Notes: a model not told the origin generated them from the sequence alone. A stretch of 64,000 nucleotides of DNA from an uncultured Sphaerochaeta sp. (GCF_963676285.1 NZ_OY781062.1:186001-250000); one strand, 5' to 3'. Positions 34,920 to 44,856 are shown, numbered from the stretch's first letter. A program made the numbers and translations.

Positions 34920-36038
34920 CTATCTCATCCCCCTGGGATCGTGCTTCTTCATCTCTTGTTTCTGCAAATACATCTTATGGTCAGCAATATTGCTTAGCTC
35001 ATCAGCAGTCATCCCAGGCAGGGGTGAATGGTACCCGTAACTGAAATTTAGATTCTTGATGAGTGAGTTTTTATTCTGTCGCAAATGCTCCTTCATTATC
35101 TCGATGAAAGCTTCAACATTACCAGACTCGATTATTGCTGCAAATTCATCTCCTCCAAGTCTGAAGGCAAGTCCCTTTTGGGAAAATGTTTTCTTGAGTG
35201 CCTTGGCGAAGCAGATCAGCGTGTAGTCTCCCATTTCATGCCCATATTTGTCATTGATTTCCTTGAAGTAGTTCAAGTCAAAAACAATGAGCGTGAATTG
35301 TTTGTTTCCTTGAAGCAGGTGCTGCATATATGCATCATAGCTATTGCGGTTGTAGAGTTTGGTCAGATAATCCTCATCGGAGGGCGTGGATTCGAGGAAT
35401 ACATAGATGACAAACAGTGCCAATGCAATTGATGTCCAAGAAAAATGCAACTTTGAATTAGCTAGTTGGAGTAACATTCCGGCAATGGGGATAAAAAAGA
35501 AGAATTGATAGATCAAGGTCTCATTGCGGGTGATCTTCTTTCTATTCATGGTGACAAAGACAAAGAAATACCCATACAGCAAGCCGAGCAAGATGTAGTG
35601 GATGAACTTGAATGGTTCACTTCTATAGCTGTTGGTCTCAGGGTTAACAGAGAAATAGAGAGGCAAGAAGGTGTTCAAGATAAGCATGAGAAATGTAAGC
35701 AGACTTGCTTGCTGATAGTACCATCTCTTGTGGACTCTCTTCCTGTCATGAAACATCCTGAAATCCACATAGGACATGAGCAATCCCCCGATGACTGGGC
35801 CGATCAGGTAGAGCAGGAAGTTGGTGGAGTATTCAAGGAAAAATGCACCAAGGAACTGCTCTCCATCAAAGATCCATGTTAGGGGTTCATCGATGATGGC
35901 GATACTGGTAGTAAGCAGGGACCAATTGAGGAGATGTTTGCTGAATGTCTTGATCCGTGATTTCTGCATGAATAGATAGAGGATCACCAAGATAGCGAGG
36001 GCAAATATATTGATTTGGAACTGAATCAGATAGTTCAT
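34920..36038 (-). CDS. Membrane-bound diguanylate cyclase (GGDEF)
   Basis: A 372-residue protein. Residues ~1-205 contain six or so hydrophobic helices and form a membrane sensor of unknown ligand. The GGDEF domain starts at DEDYLTKLYNRNSYDAY and carries the active site FRLGGDEFAAII. No RxxD inhibitory site precedes it. It should make cyclic di-GMP. GGGAGG precedes the ATG. It is convergent with the EF-hand hydrolase; an inverted repeat with AGGGGGAT/ATCCCCCT arms spans its stop codon and may terminate both. Confidence 0.92.
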   Translation of the reverse strand: MNYLIQFQINIFALAILVILYLFMQKSRIKTFSKHLLNWSLLTTSIAIIDEPLTWIFDGEQFLGAFFLEYSTNFLLYLIGPVIGGLLMSYVDFRMFHDRKRVHKRWYYQQASLLTFLMLILNTFLPLYFSVNPETNSYRSEPFKFIHYILLGLLYGYFFVFVTMNRKKITRNETLIYQFFFFIPIAGMLLQLANSKLHFSWTSIALALFVIYVFLESTPSDEDYLTKLYNRNSYDAYMQHLLQGNKQFTLIVFDLNYFKEINDKYGHEMGDYTLICFAKALKKTFSQKGLAFRLGGDEFAAIIESGNVEAFIEIMKEHLRQNKNSLIKNLNFSYGYHSPLPGMTADELSNIADHKMYLQKQEMKKHDPRGMR

Positions 36039-36164
36039 TACCGGCCCTCCCTAAAACAAACAGATGCTAACCATTTCTCTATCATGCATCCATGCGTTAT
36101 CGCTTGACGAACATTAAAGATCTGACAAAGTGTGAGCAACAAATTCTATCGGGAATAGTTCAAG

Positions 36165-37223
36165 CTATGCAATAGGACAGGTGTCCGATTCTCTCTCTGA
36201 CATGGGGTAGGGGATGCCCCCATTGGCCCGAATCACCTTAATTTCGGGACGAAGCTTCACATGCTCCGGATAGTCTTCCCAGTTGCCACCCAGTCGTTTC
36301 AAGAGAAGGGTGGAGACTTCTCTCCCGATTTTTTCACAAGGTTGTGCTACTGCATAATGGCAGAGCTTGAGTAGGGGAGCATAGCTGAGATAATCAAAAC
36401 TTGCAAAAACAAGTTGTCCAAGTTGATGAGGGGAGAGCATTTCCATTGCTTGGATGGTTGCTCCTAGGTGCAGGGAATCATTGGCTATGAAAAAGGCTTC
36501 AGGATAATCTACTTCACGAAGTGCTTGCCTGATGAGATACCTCCCAGAGGCCTGGGTCATTGCATCCTGATGATAGACAAATCGATTTTCGACTGTCAGA
36601 CCCTGCTCCTTCATTGCCTCCAGATATGCGTACAATCGTTCATGTGCCGTATGGATACTGAGGTCTCCACCGATATACCCGATTCGCTTATATCCTTCAT
36701 GCTTGAGCGCCTTGATCATCTGACGAACCCCATATCGGCTGTCGGTTTCCACAAAATCAACCTTAAGTCCTTCGATACATCGGTCGACCATGACCAAAGG
36801 GATTCTTGACAGTGCGTTTGTCTGGAAGTGCCGTCCATCTGCTCCGGCAGGCATTACGACAATCCCATCTACATTGCGTTCAATGAATATTTGGAGCTTC
36901 CGCTTTTCTTCCTCCACAGAATCGTTGGATGAGGTGATGATCAATGAATATCCATGGGGAGCAAGGCGACGTTCCATAGCCTCGACCACTTCCATGAAAA
37001 AGATGTTGGAGAGTTCCGGAGCAATGATACCGATGGTCTTGGTATGCCGAAACTTGAGGGAACGTGCAACCTCATTTCGGTTGTAGCCAAGCATATCCAT
37101 GGCGTCCAATACTTTCTTTTGTGTGTGTATGTTTACAGATTCCCCATGATTGAGGACACGAGATACTGTAGCGATAGACACATTCGCTGCTCTTGCAACA
37201 TCTTTGATGGTAGGGGATGCCAT
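36165..37223 (-). CDS. LacI-family repressor of the sugar ABC operon
   Basis: A 352-residue LacI/GalR protein. The N-terminal HTH-hinge is ASPTIKDVARAANVSIATVSRVLNHGESVN; the periplasmic-binding-like domain follows (TIGIIAPELSNIFFMEVVEAMERRL, YKRIGYIGGDLSIHTAHERLYAYLEAM). ATG 37223 follows AGGAG. It is the last gene of the minus-strand sugar operon and probably binds the palindrome at 41259-41274 in front of the first gene, releasing it when the sugar is present. Confidence 0.92.
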   Translation of the reverse strand: MASPTIKDVARAANVSIATVSRVLNHGESVNIHTQKKVLDAMDMLGYNRNEVARSLKFRHTKTIGIIAPELSNIFFMEVVEAMERRLAPHGYSLIITSSNDSVEEEKRKLQIFIERNVDGIVVMPAGADGRHFQTNALSRIPLVMVDRCIEGLKVDFVETDSRYGVRQMIKALKHEGYKRIGYIGGDLSIHTAHERLYAYLEAMKEQGLTVENRFVYHQDAMTQASGRYLIRQALREVDYPEAFFIANDSLHLGATIQAMEMLSPHQLGQLVFASFDYLSYAPLLKLCHYAVAQPCEKIGREVSTLLLKRLGGNWEDYPEHVKLRPEIKVIRANGGIPYPMSERESDTCPIA

Positions 37224-37310
37224 GATGGTCTCCTGAGAAAAAGGGGTCAGCCGGTACAAATGCCGGTGACCCCCCAAACGTATGAGATGCAATCTCTGTT
37301 CAACGGTTCA

Positions 37311-38402
37311 TCAATCGTAGATCAAACCCTTGATGTCTGCATCATCCATATTCTGATAGTTGTAGAACTTTGCACCGGTATCGACATCGGCAACAGGTTC
37401 ACCCTTGTAGGCTTTGTATGCCAGTTCGACTGCTTTGTAACCAATCTGGTAGGGGTCTTGGGTAATGGAACCGAGGAAGTATTGCTGGCGAACCGCATTC
37501 TTCTGTGCAGCACCTGCATCATACCCGATAACCACAACATCCTTGAATGCAGAATTGCTCTTCAAGGTTGCTCCATCGTTGGTTGCAGCAAGAAGACCCT
37601 TGACCGTTGCTTCGTTGGAACAGAAGATACCCAGAACATTGTCACTGGTCACCTTGTTCAGCATTGCCTGTGCTGCATTGGTTGCATCAGTCATGGCGGC
37701 AGAAGCGGGGACAATCATCTCAATAAAGACTTTTCTTCCTTTGGTTGGGCTGTCTGAAGCAATGTAGGCAGTGTTTCCGATAACTGCAATATCACTCTTG
37801 CTAAGCGAGGTCTTCTCGTCGATCAGCTTGATCATGGTGTCTCTGAAGCCCTTTCCACGGCTAAGGAGTGATTCACCTGAAGCATCCTGATTCATGACGA
37901 CAATCTTGACGGGTTTGGCGATTGAAGCAGCTTCAATTTTGCCCTTGATCACATCAAACATCTTTTGGGCAGCCATACCTGCTGCGGCATAGTTGTTGGT
38001 TGATGCATTCGCCCAGATGGAACCTGCTGGAGCTTCCGGTACACCAGAGTCAAATCCGATGACAGGAATACCTTGGTTCTTGGCCTGTTGGAGCTGGTCA
38101 AGCACACTGCTGGTATTCAATGCCGCCAAGGCAATTGCAACAGGATTCTTTGCCATTGCATTATTGAGCATCTCTACCTGGATTTGTACATCACTTTCCG
38201 AAGGAGGGCCTTCAAAGGTAATATCAACCCCATAATCTGCTGCTGCCGCATTGGCGCCCAGTTTCACTTGCTGCCAGAAGTCGTGTTGTTCTCCTTTTGA
38301 AACAACAGCGATATAAGGCTTTTGCTCCTTTACTCCTTCCGCAAACAGAACAGTGGAAGTAAGCAACACTAGAACCATTAGAACGACTAAGGTCTTCTTC
38401 AT
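37311..38402 (-). CDS. Sugar ABC transporter substrate-binding protein (RbsB-like)
   Basis: A 363-residue periplasmic protein with a signal peptide (MKKTLVVLMVLVLLTSTVLFAEG). PYIAVVSKGEQHDFWQQVKLGANAAAADYGV, NQGIPVIGFDSGV and DPYQIGYKAVELAYKA are class I sugar-binder motifs. It captures a monosaccharide for the permease and ATPase upstream in the operon. The sugar is unknown; ribose, xylose, allose or inositol types share this pattern. Confidence 0.92.
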   Translation of the reverse strand: MKKTLVVLMVLVLLTSTVLFAEGVKEQKPYIAVVSKGEQHDFWQQVKLGANAAAADYGVDITFEGPPSESDVQIQVEMLNNAMAKNPVAIALAALNTSSVLDQLQQAKNQGIPVIGFDSGVPEAPAGSIWANASTNNYAAAGMAAQKMFDVIKGKIEAASIAKPVKIVVMNQDASGESLLSRGKGFRDTMIKLIDEKTSLSKSDIAVIGNTAYIASDSPTKGRKVFIEMIVPASAAMTDATNAAQAMLNKVTSDNVLGIFCSNEATVKGLLAATNDGATLKSNSAFKDVVVIGYDAGAAQKNAVRQQYFLGSITQDPYQIGYKAVELAYKAYKGEPVADVDTGAKFYNYQNMDDADIKGLIYD

Positions 38403-38468
38403 ACTAATCCTCCTGTTTTCTACCGGATCCAATAACCCGGATTTGCTATATACAACGGATATATTCCG

Positions 38469-39689
38469 TTATCTCTTTACGAATTCCTTCTCCTTCTTGC
38501 GTAGCTCTGCTCTTTGTGCTTTTTCGTCACGCTTCAGAGCACGGTATTGTGCACGCATTTCCAGACGAAGTTCGGCAAGTTTTTTCTCTATTTCTGTTTT
38601 GGCTACAGGTTCAGCAGAGGATAATTCTGCCTTCAGTTGAGACATCTTCAGCAACATTTCCTCCTTGTACCTGTCAGATTCGGAGAGAATGCGAACCTCA
38701 GAAGATTTTTTCGTTCGATAGATATCGAGCATGACAGCACCAAGGACAACCACACCAGTAAAGAATGTCTGGTATTGTGACTGTAGGTCCATCGACGGCA
38801 ATCCAGCGCGCAATACACTCATGATATAGACACCAATCATTGTCCCGAAGACTGAACCTGCACCTCCACTGAGACTGGTTCCCCCGATAACGGTTCCTGC
38901 TATAGCATACAATTCAAAACCTTGGCCTTGGGCGGGCATAACGGTGGTGTAGACTGCAGCAAAGGCAATACCACCGATACCGGCAAGGAATCCGCTGATT
39001 ACATAGGCCATCATCTCCCATTTAGCAACATCAATACCACTCAGGCGTGCCGCCTCCTTGTTTGAACCAACTGCAAAGATATATCGTCCCATCTTTGTCC
39101 TGGTAAGAATGATATACGCGATGAATGCTGTGCCGAAAAGTACAATGGCACCGGTAGGGTAGGAGGTATTGTCCTCAGCAATGAACTTGAAGATTCCCTT
39201 GAACCAACTATCTTCTGCCCCACGCGCCGGGAAGGTTGCACTACGCACATTCGATACAATGGATCCGGTACCCAAGCTGATCATCATGGTACCCAGGGTC
39301 GCAATGAATGGCGGCAATTTCAATCTACTTACCATGATTCCATTAAAAAGACCAAAGGATGTTGCAACCACAATGATGAGAATCAATGAAATCCACATGG
39401 GCCATCCCCATGTCTTGTATGCTGTTCCGCCGATGATTGTCGCTGCCATCATCACTGTACCACAAGAGAGATCAATTCCACCGGTGATGATGACAAAGGT
39501 AACCCCGATGGCCAGGAACCCAATATAGTAAGAAGAGTCAAGGATGTTTACCAATGTCGTATAGGAGAAGAAGTTCCTGCCGAAGAGCGCAAAGAATGCG
39601 TAGATGATAACGAGAGCCAGTGGTGCAAGCAACTTTTGGAGATTCAATCCTTTCTTTTTTTTCAACTCAAGCATATCCTTCGTTTTCAT
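38469..39689 (-). CDS. Sugar ABC transporter permease with C-terminal charged coiled coil
   Basis: A 406-residue permease of the RbsC family. VTFVIITGGIDLSCGTVMMAATIIGG, FNGIMVSRLKLPPFIATLGTMMI, VGSNKEAARLSGIDV and TVIGGTSLSGGAGSVFGTMIG are diagnostic. The last ~85 residues, after the final membrane helix, are a highly charged helical tail (SESDRYKEEMLLKMSQLKAEL..., RALKRDEKAQRAELRKKEKEF). Such a tail is absent from E. coli RbsC (about 320 residues). It lies 12 nt after the ATPase gene. Confidence 0.92.
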   Translation of the reverse strand: MKTKDMLELKKKKGLNLQKLLAPLALVIIYAFFALFGRNFFSYTTLVNILDSSYYIGFLAIGVTFVIITGGIDLSCGTVMMAATIIGGTAYKTWGWPMWISLILIIVVATSFGLFNGIMVSRLKLPPFIATLGTMMISLGTGSIVSNVRSATFPARGAEDSWFKGIFKFIAEDNTSYPTGAIVLFGTAFIAYIILTRTKMGRYIFAVGSNKEAARLSGIDVAKWEMMAYVISGFLAGIGGIAFAAVYTTVMPAQGQGFELYAIAGTVIGGTSLSGGAGSVFGTMIGVYIMSVLRAGLPSMDLQSQYQTFFTGVVVLGAVMLDIYRTKKSSEVRILSESDRYKEEMLLKMSQLKAELSSAEPVAKTEIEKKLAELRLEMRAQYRALKRDEKAQRAELRKKEKEFVKR

Positions 39690-39701
39690 CTAGGGTTACT
39701 C

Positions 39702-41198
39702 CTATCCATGTTGTGTAGCCAATTCCATGATCTTTTCCTGGGTTGCCTCTTCTATTGGAAGTATCCCAGTGAGTTTTCCTTCACACATTACTGCAATTCG
39801 GTCACTCATTCTCAGAATCTCATTCAGTTCACTGCTGATCATAATGATGGACTTTCCTTCCTTGACGAGTTCATTCATCAGGTGATAAATCTCACTCTTT
39901 GCTCCTACATCGATTCCACGTGTGGGTTCATCGAAGATGAGGATGGAGCAGTTCTTGATCAACCATTTGGCAATAACCACTTTCTGCTGATTGCCCCCTG
40001 AAAGATTTTGTACAAGCTGGTCCAGTGAGGGGGTTTTTACATTGAGTTTCTCTACATTCTCAGCAGCAATCTGATGTAGTTTGGAGCGAGGAAGGAAGAG
40101 GTTGGGGCAGAGGTCTTCGTACGAAGCCATGATGGCATTGGATTCAACCGAGAGCTTGATCGCCAGGCCAAAACGTTTTCGATCTTCTGATAGGTATCCA
40201 ATGCCGTTGAGTACAGCATCCTCTGGACTTTCAATGAGGGTCTTCTTTCCATTGATATAGATTGAGCCAGAGGCTTTATCGGCACCAAAGAGAGCACGCA
40301 TCGTCTCAGTTCTGCCAGCCCCCATGAGTCCAGAAAATCCAAGTATCTCACCCTTATGCAACTCGAATGAGATGTTCTGTACAAGTTTGCCCGCATTAAG
40401 ATTATCAATCTTCAGGACAACCGGTGCATTATCTGGAACATTGCTTTTTGCTTTAGGCTGTTCATAGATTACCCGTCCAACCATCATGTTGATCATCTCA
40501 TCCTTGCTTAACTCCTTGGTCAGTTTGGTCCCCACATATTCACCATCCCTGAGTACGGTAACCCGGTCGGTGATGATACCGATTTCATCAAGACGGTGGC
40601 TGATATAGATCATGCCAACACCTTTCTTGGCCAAATCTTTCATGATGGTAAACAGGTCCTTGATCTCTCTGTCGGTCAAGGCAGCAGTTGGTTCGTCAAA
40701 GATAAGAATCTTGAGATTATGGGAAACAGCCTTTGCAATCTCAACCATCTGTTGCTTGCCGACGGTAAGGTCCCGTACCTTTTCTTCTGGATCTATGGAC
40801 ATATTCAGATGAGCGAACAACTCCCTGGCTCTTTTGTTTTGTTCCTTTTCATCCAAAAACAATCCTCGATGTTTGGTAGCTTCACGTCCGATATAGAGAT
40901 TTTGTGCAACGGTGAGATGCTCCATCATATTCAGCTCTTGGTGAACAATCGCAATTCCTGCATCCAATGCTTCCTTTGGGCCCTGTGGATTAAACAGCTT
41001 ACCCATGTAATGGATTTCACCTGAGTCTTTTGGAAATATACCAGTGAGGGCTTTCATCAATGTTGATTTGCCAGCCCCGTTTTCACCGACGATTGCATGA
41101 ATCTCGCCCTCATGCAGATCGAAGTCCACACCCTTGAGTGCGTGTACACCGGCGAATCGCTTATCAATTGCCTTCATCGACAGGATTACGTTACTCAC
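39702..41198 (-). CDS. Sugar ABC transporter ATPase (RbsA-like, two ABC domains)
   Basis: A 498-residue double ATPase. First domain: Walker A GENGAGKSTLMKAL, signature DLTVGKQQMVEIAKA, Walker B LIFDEPTAAL. Second domain: degenerate Walker A GLMGAGRTETMRAL (normal for this family), signature NLSGGNQQKVVIAKWL, Walker B LIFDEPTRGIDVG. It starts with GTG 41198 after AAGGAG. It is the first gene of the operon (ATPase, permease, binding protein, LacI), all on the minus strand. Confidence 0.93.
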   Translation of the reverse strand: MSNVILSMKAIDKRFAGVHALKGVDFDLHEGEIHAIVGENGAGKSTLMKALTGIFPKDSGEIHYMGKLFNPQGPKEALDAGIAIVHQELNMMEHLTVAQNLYIGREATKHRGLFLDEKEQNKRARELFAHLNMSIDPEEKVRDLTVGKQQMVEIAKAVSHNLKILIFDEPTAALTDREIKDLFTIMKDLAKKGVGMIYISHRLDEIGIITDRVTVLRDGEYVGTKLTKELSKDEMINMMVGRVIYEQPKAKSNVPDNAPVVLKIDNLNAGKLVQNISFELHKGEILGFSGLMGAGRTETMRALFGADKASGSIYINGKKTLIESPEDAVLNGIGYLSEDRKRFGLAIKLSVESNAIMASYEDLCPNLFLPRSKLHQIAAENVEKLNVKTPSLDQLVQNLSGGNQQKVVIAKWLIKNCSILIFDEPTRGIDVGAKSEIYHLMNELVKEGKSIIMISSELNEILRMSDRIAVMCEGKLTGILPIEEATQEKIMELATQHG

Positions 41199-41258
41199 TC
41201 CGCATCTCCTTGTACAATTGTATTATTCACATGTCAATTCTTATCTGTCAAGAAAAAT

Positions 41259-41274
41259 TTGTAAACGTTTACAA
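41259..41274 (-). promoter_or_regulatory. LacI-type operator of the sugar ABC operon
   Basis: TTGTAAACGTTTACAA is a perfect 16-bp palindrome with the central CG typical of LacI/GalR sites, 60 bp upstream of the ATPase start. A minus-strand TTGACA lies between it and the gene. It is the probable binding site of the LacI regulator at the end of the operon, although a CcpA-like global regulator cannot be excluded. Confidence 0.8.
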
Positions 41275-41315
41275 TAATACAATTTAGAGACAAGAAAACT
41301 TACCTTCAGTGATAT

Positions 41316-42260
41316 TTATCGATAATTGTATGGTAAAATGGTAAGGCTTTTTTCCCATAACTTTTCAGCCATCTCGCGGTCAAGTGCGTGGGGAGCTGGA
41401 ATTTCTTCGGTAGTGAAGTTGAAGAACCTTCCTGTAATTCCATCCACTTCAGCAGAGACCCCCAGGTAGTACAACGCTTGGGCAGAGAGATCAGGTGTTC
41501 TGGCTGAAGGATTGATCAGGTGGTGCTTGAACCATTTATAGAGCTTCCCGTTATTTTCGCCCATATTGGTTCTTACATCACCAGGGTGCATAGCGTTGAT
41601 AGCAACCCCACTTTCCTTGAAGTGTTCGTTAAACGGGAATAGAGAGAGCAGCTGTGCAGTTTTTGCTGAACCATAACTCTTCAGTCCACTATAATGGTGC
41701 CTCTTCCAATCAAGATCATCCAGATGCAAGCCAGAGAGTGCGAATCTGTGCCCCTCAGAATTGACATATAGAATCCTTGCACGTTCCTGTCGTTTGAGTT
41801 TTTCCATCAACCGATAGGTAATGATGAAGGAAGCAAGGTAGTTGACCTGGAAGACCTCCTCCAAGCTGTCATCAGTAAACTGCTTTTTAGTATTGTAAAC
41901 CCCGGCGTTATGAATAAGTACAGCGATATCTTGTGTTAGTCCTGCCAGCATGGTAGCGGCAGCATGTATTTGCTCAAGATGTGAGAAGTCAGCAATAAAG
42001 TAGGTACAAGGTACCTGAAACTCGTTTTCTATCTCCTGTTTCAGCTGTTCTGACTTCACCTTGTTCCGGTTGATTAATAGAAGGGAGGCACCATGGGAAG
42101 CAAAAAGTTTTGCTGTCTCGTATCCGATGCCTGAGGTAGCCCCCGTAATGACAACTAAGTTTCCAGTGAAGTCTTTCTCTTCTTTCTTTGGAGTTGCCTT
42201 GTTGTTCTTGAGCATGGCAGCAATATTTGACCATTCATACTCTTTCAGATAAGGATTCAT
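41316..42260 (-). CDS. Short-chain dehydrogenase, retinol-dehydrogenase-like
   Basis: A 314-residue NAD(P)-dependent oxidoreductase. The cofactor motif is ITGATSGIGYETAKLFASHGA, NAGVY follows, and the catalytic pair is YGSAK (Tyr-x3-Lys). The C-terminal PHALDREMAEKLWEKS segment resembles eukaryotic-type WW/RDH SDRs. Substrate unknown. It follows the SnoaL-like gene after 14 nt, so the two probably form an operon. Confidence 0.85.
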   Translation of the reverse strand: MNPYLKEYEWSNIAAMLKNNKATPKKEEKDFTGNLVVITGATSGIGYETAKLFASHGASLLLINRNKVKSEQLKQEIENEFQVPCTYFIADFSHLEQIHAAATMLAGLTQDIAVLIHNAGVYNTKKQFTDDSLEEVFQVNYLASFIITYRLMEKLKRQERARILYVNSEGHRFALSGLHLDDLDWKRHHYSGLKSYGSAKTAQLLSLFPFNEHFKESGVAINAMHPGDVRTNMGENNGKLYKWFKHHLINPSARTPDLSAQALYYLGVSAEVDGITGRFFNFTTEEIPAPHALDREMAEKLWEKSLTILPYNYR

Positions 42261-42274
42261 GATTACCCCTTGTA

Positions 42275-42715
42275 TTATCCGAATTTCTTATGCATAAACT
42301 TGCGATAAGCCTTGCCGAAGCGGGGGATGTTGTCAAAGATATCTCCCCACAGGTCGTAATAATCGCGTTGTTCTATGATTTTTCCCTGTTCGTTCAAGGT
42401 GACCCTGCTTGCACCATATACCGATGAATTGGGGTATTTCTTGAAACTCAGTGTCATCTCCCACTCAAGGAACATGACATTGCCGTTTTGGGCAATATTC
42501 TTGATATCCATTTTGAGGTCGCTGGACCTGGCGATCAAGCGCTCGGTCATTGTAGTGAAATCTGCAATGCCATGAATTTTCTGGACACTGTCCCAAAAGA
42601 AAATATGCTCATCATAATAAGGTAATATGTGGGACCAATCGGGCTTCCCCTCCGTATTGTAGATATTGGTCCATAATTCTCTCAGTTGTTCTTTGCTCTG
42701 TATAGAATATTCCAT
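42275..42715 (-). CDS. SnoaL/NTF2-like protein
   Basis: About 146 residues. The pattern (LRELWTNIYNTEGKPDWSHILPYYDEHIFFWDSVQKIHG..., FLEWEMTLSFKKYPNSSVYGASRVTLNEQGKIIEQRDYYD) fits the NTF2-like cone fold used by polyketide cyclases and ketosteroid-isomerase relatives. ATG 42715 follows AGGA at good spacing; an ATG three codons upstream has the AGGA immediately adjacent. Its specific role is unknown, but with the adjacent SDR it hints at a small-molecule redox step. Confidence 0.7.
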   Translation of the reverse strand: MEYSIQSKEQLRELWTNIYNTEGKPDWSHILPYYDEHIFFWDSVQKIHGIADFTTMTERLIARSSDLKMDIKNIAQNGNVMFLEWEMTLSFKKYPNSSVYGASRVTLNEQGKIIEQRDYYDLWGDIFDNIPRFGKAYRKFMHKKFG

Positions 42716-42876
42716 TATACCCATTCCTGATTACTGATAACTTGATGTGAAATATATAGCACAGTTTTTACTGCACTTGGGAAAATGTTCGTTTTAGGAG
42801 TGGAAATTTCACTTTCTTGCCATGGTATGCTGACTCTTCGCCCGCAAAGGTATCATTTCATAATCGTTCTCTCTTT

Positions 42877-44856
42877 TCATTCCGGTGAGTTGAACTCTTC
42901 ATACGAATCGAGAAAGACACGAACGAGCGATGGTTCAAAGTGTGTTCCTGCACATCGTTCTAATTCAAGCATTGCCTTTTTGATGCTCATTGGATGTTTA
43001 TAGGATCTTGAGCTGGTCATTGCATCGAATGCATCAGCAACAGTGATGATTCTAGCTTGAAGGGAGATTGACTCACCACTGATGCCACGAGGATACCCTG
43101 ATCCATCCCAATGTTCATGGTGCTCCAATATAGCACCAGAAATATCGGCAAACTCGTTTGATGCTGAGAGGATTCTGAACCCCGTCTCTGGATGTCGTTT
43201 GATGATTTCCCACTCGCTCTCTGAAAGCGTTCCAGGTTTGTTGAGTATATTTTCAGGAACTCCAATTTTACCTATATCATGGAGAAGCCCGGCGATTCTC
43301 ATTCGATGAATCTCAATCGTGGACATCTGGAGTTTCTTTGCAATGAATTCACATAATGCACTTACCCGTTTGGAATGTTCCGACTCACGATCGCTTTTTG
43401 CAAACAACGAGTTGATAACCAATTTGATGGTCTTGTTCTTGGTGCTGGAACTTTCGTACAGTTTGTTGCGATACATCATATCTTCTGCTTGTTTGAAGAC
43501 GGCTGCAAAATCTTCTTGCAAGCTGCTACGAGTATCGTACCCATAAGCCAAGGATAATTGAATTGAGTCCTGCACAGCCTCTCTTTCGGTAGATTCTATT
43601 TTTTGAAGACGAGCTTCTGCCTCGGCTCTGGAGGTTTTGGGTAGCACCATAATGAATTCATCACCCCCATAACGGGCAACAATATCTCCTGGTTTGGCGA
43701 AATGTTGTAAACGTTCTGCAGCTTTTCTCAAGACCTCATCTCCAACGGCATGCCCAAAGGAATCATTGATCAGCTTCAATCCATTGGTATCTGCAATAAT
43801 CAGGGAGACGGGGAGAAAACACTCGTCTTGCAGATGTATCAAGGCTCTCTCCAAGAAACCTCGGTTATAGAGATTTGTGAGGAAATCATGGTCATGCTGA
43901 AATTGCAGTCGTTCCTCTGCGTGTTTGCGCTCAGTTAGGTCTTGGGCAAGAATAGCGATATCCCCTGTCATGGGAACGACAACCAATCTCAACCATATCG
44001 GTTTAGTTATGCTCTCCCCCTCATACCCAATCTCCATGGTCTGACCAATTCCGGATTGTGCTACCTCCTGATACATCTTGAATATTGCAGAATGTTTATG
44101 ACCCGGGAACAGGTCAAGCAAATGCCGTCCTATTACCTTTTCAGGGTCAGTGCCATTCAATGTTGCAATTGCAGCATTCTCGTACACCCAGGAAAAATCA
44201 ACTATGATTCCTTGTTCATTACGTACAGGCCGAAGGATGGTAAACCCATCAGGAGACATATCCTGTGCAATCCTGAAACGTTCATAACTCTCTCTGAGCG
44301 CATTCTCACTCTTTTGTAAGGCCTTGTTCAATTCAATCTGTTCAATTCTCTGGAGTGCCATCTCACTGATCATCTGGGTCATATTAAGCAGGAAGTCCAT
44401 CACCCTGGTCACATGCTCCTTGGAAACGACCGGTACCTCACTGAGAGCTTGTAGATATGATTCTGTATCAAATCCGAATTGGATTGCCTGGTCCTTGAAA
44501 AACTGAAGATCAGGTTTCTTAAAAAAGAATTGTCCCGAGAACAAGTTTGCAACATGCTCACCCTGGATTATGACCGGTACGGCAACATCCACCAAACCAT
44601 TCAAGCAGGTATAGAAGTGATATGTCTCATGATCCTTGCAATTCTGTGCAAGGATGGTATCACTCTGTGTACACCTCTCACCGGTCAATGGATTGATGCG
44701 ATGGAATTCAGTACAGATTCGTCTCCACCCAGATTTGGAGAGTATCTTGCCATTAAGATCAAGAATGGCGGTAACAAATCCCGTGGATTTGTTGAATCCT
44801 TCAAGCAGGGAGTTTACCCGCTCCATATCGAGATATTCCAAACTGTTTCTCTTCAT
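42877..44856 (-). CDS. PocR-PAS-GGDEF-HD-GYP signalling protein
   Basis: A 659-residue cytoplasmic protein. Residues ~1-165 are a PocR ligand-sensing domain (TGFVTAILDLNGKILSKSGWRRICTEFHR..., GLVDVAVPVIIQGEHVANLFSGQFFF). A PAS domain (~190-315) follows. GGDEF domain: FLTNLYNRGFLERAL with ARYGGDEFIMVLP. HD-GYP domain: LLHDIGKIGVPENIL, HPETGFRIL, HHEHWDGSGYPRGISG. It may both make and break cyclic di-GMP in response to a small hydrocarbon derivative or other PocR ligand. The ligand is not known. Confidence 0.93.
   Translation of the reverse strand: MKRNSLEYLDMERVNSLLEGFNKSTGFVTAILDLNGKILSKSGWRRICTEFHRINPLTGERCTQSDTILAQNCKDHETYHFYTCLNGLVDVAVPVIIQGEHVANLFSGQFFFKKPDLQFFKDQAIQFGFDTESYLQALSEVPVVSKEHVTRVMDFLLNMTQMISEMALQRIEQIELNKALQKSENALRESYERFRIAQDMSPDGFTILRPVRNEQGIIVDFSWVYENAAIATLNGTDPEKVIGRHLLDLFPGHKHSAIFKMYQEVAQSGIGQTMEIGYEGESITKPIWLRLVVVPMTGDIAILAQDLTERKHAEERLQFQHDHDFLTNLYNRGFLERALIHLQDECFLPVSLIIADTNGLKLINDSFGHAVGDEVLRKAAERLQHFAKPGDIVARYGGDEFIMVLPKTSRAEAEARLQKIESTEREAVQDSIQLSLAYGYDTRSSLQEDFAAVFKQAEDMMYRNKLYESSSTKNKTIKLVINSLFAKSDRESEHSKRVSALCEFIAKKLQMSTIEIHRMRIAGLLHDIGKIGVPENILNKPGTLSESEWEIIKRHPETGFRILSASNEFADISGAILEHHEHWDGSGYPRGISGESISLQARIITVADAFDAMTSSRSYKHPMSIKKAMLELERCAGTHFEPSLVRVFLDSYEEFNSPE

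Noticed and set aside
36954..37757. 267-codon open frame on the plus strand
   Set aside because: It lies opposite the well-supported LacI regulator and sugar-binding protein genes and its translation shows no recognisable domain.
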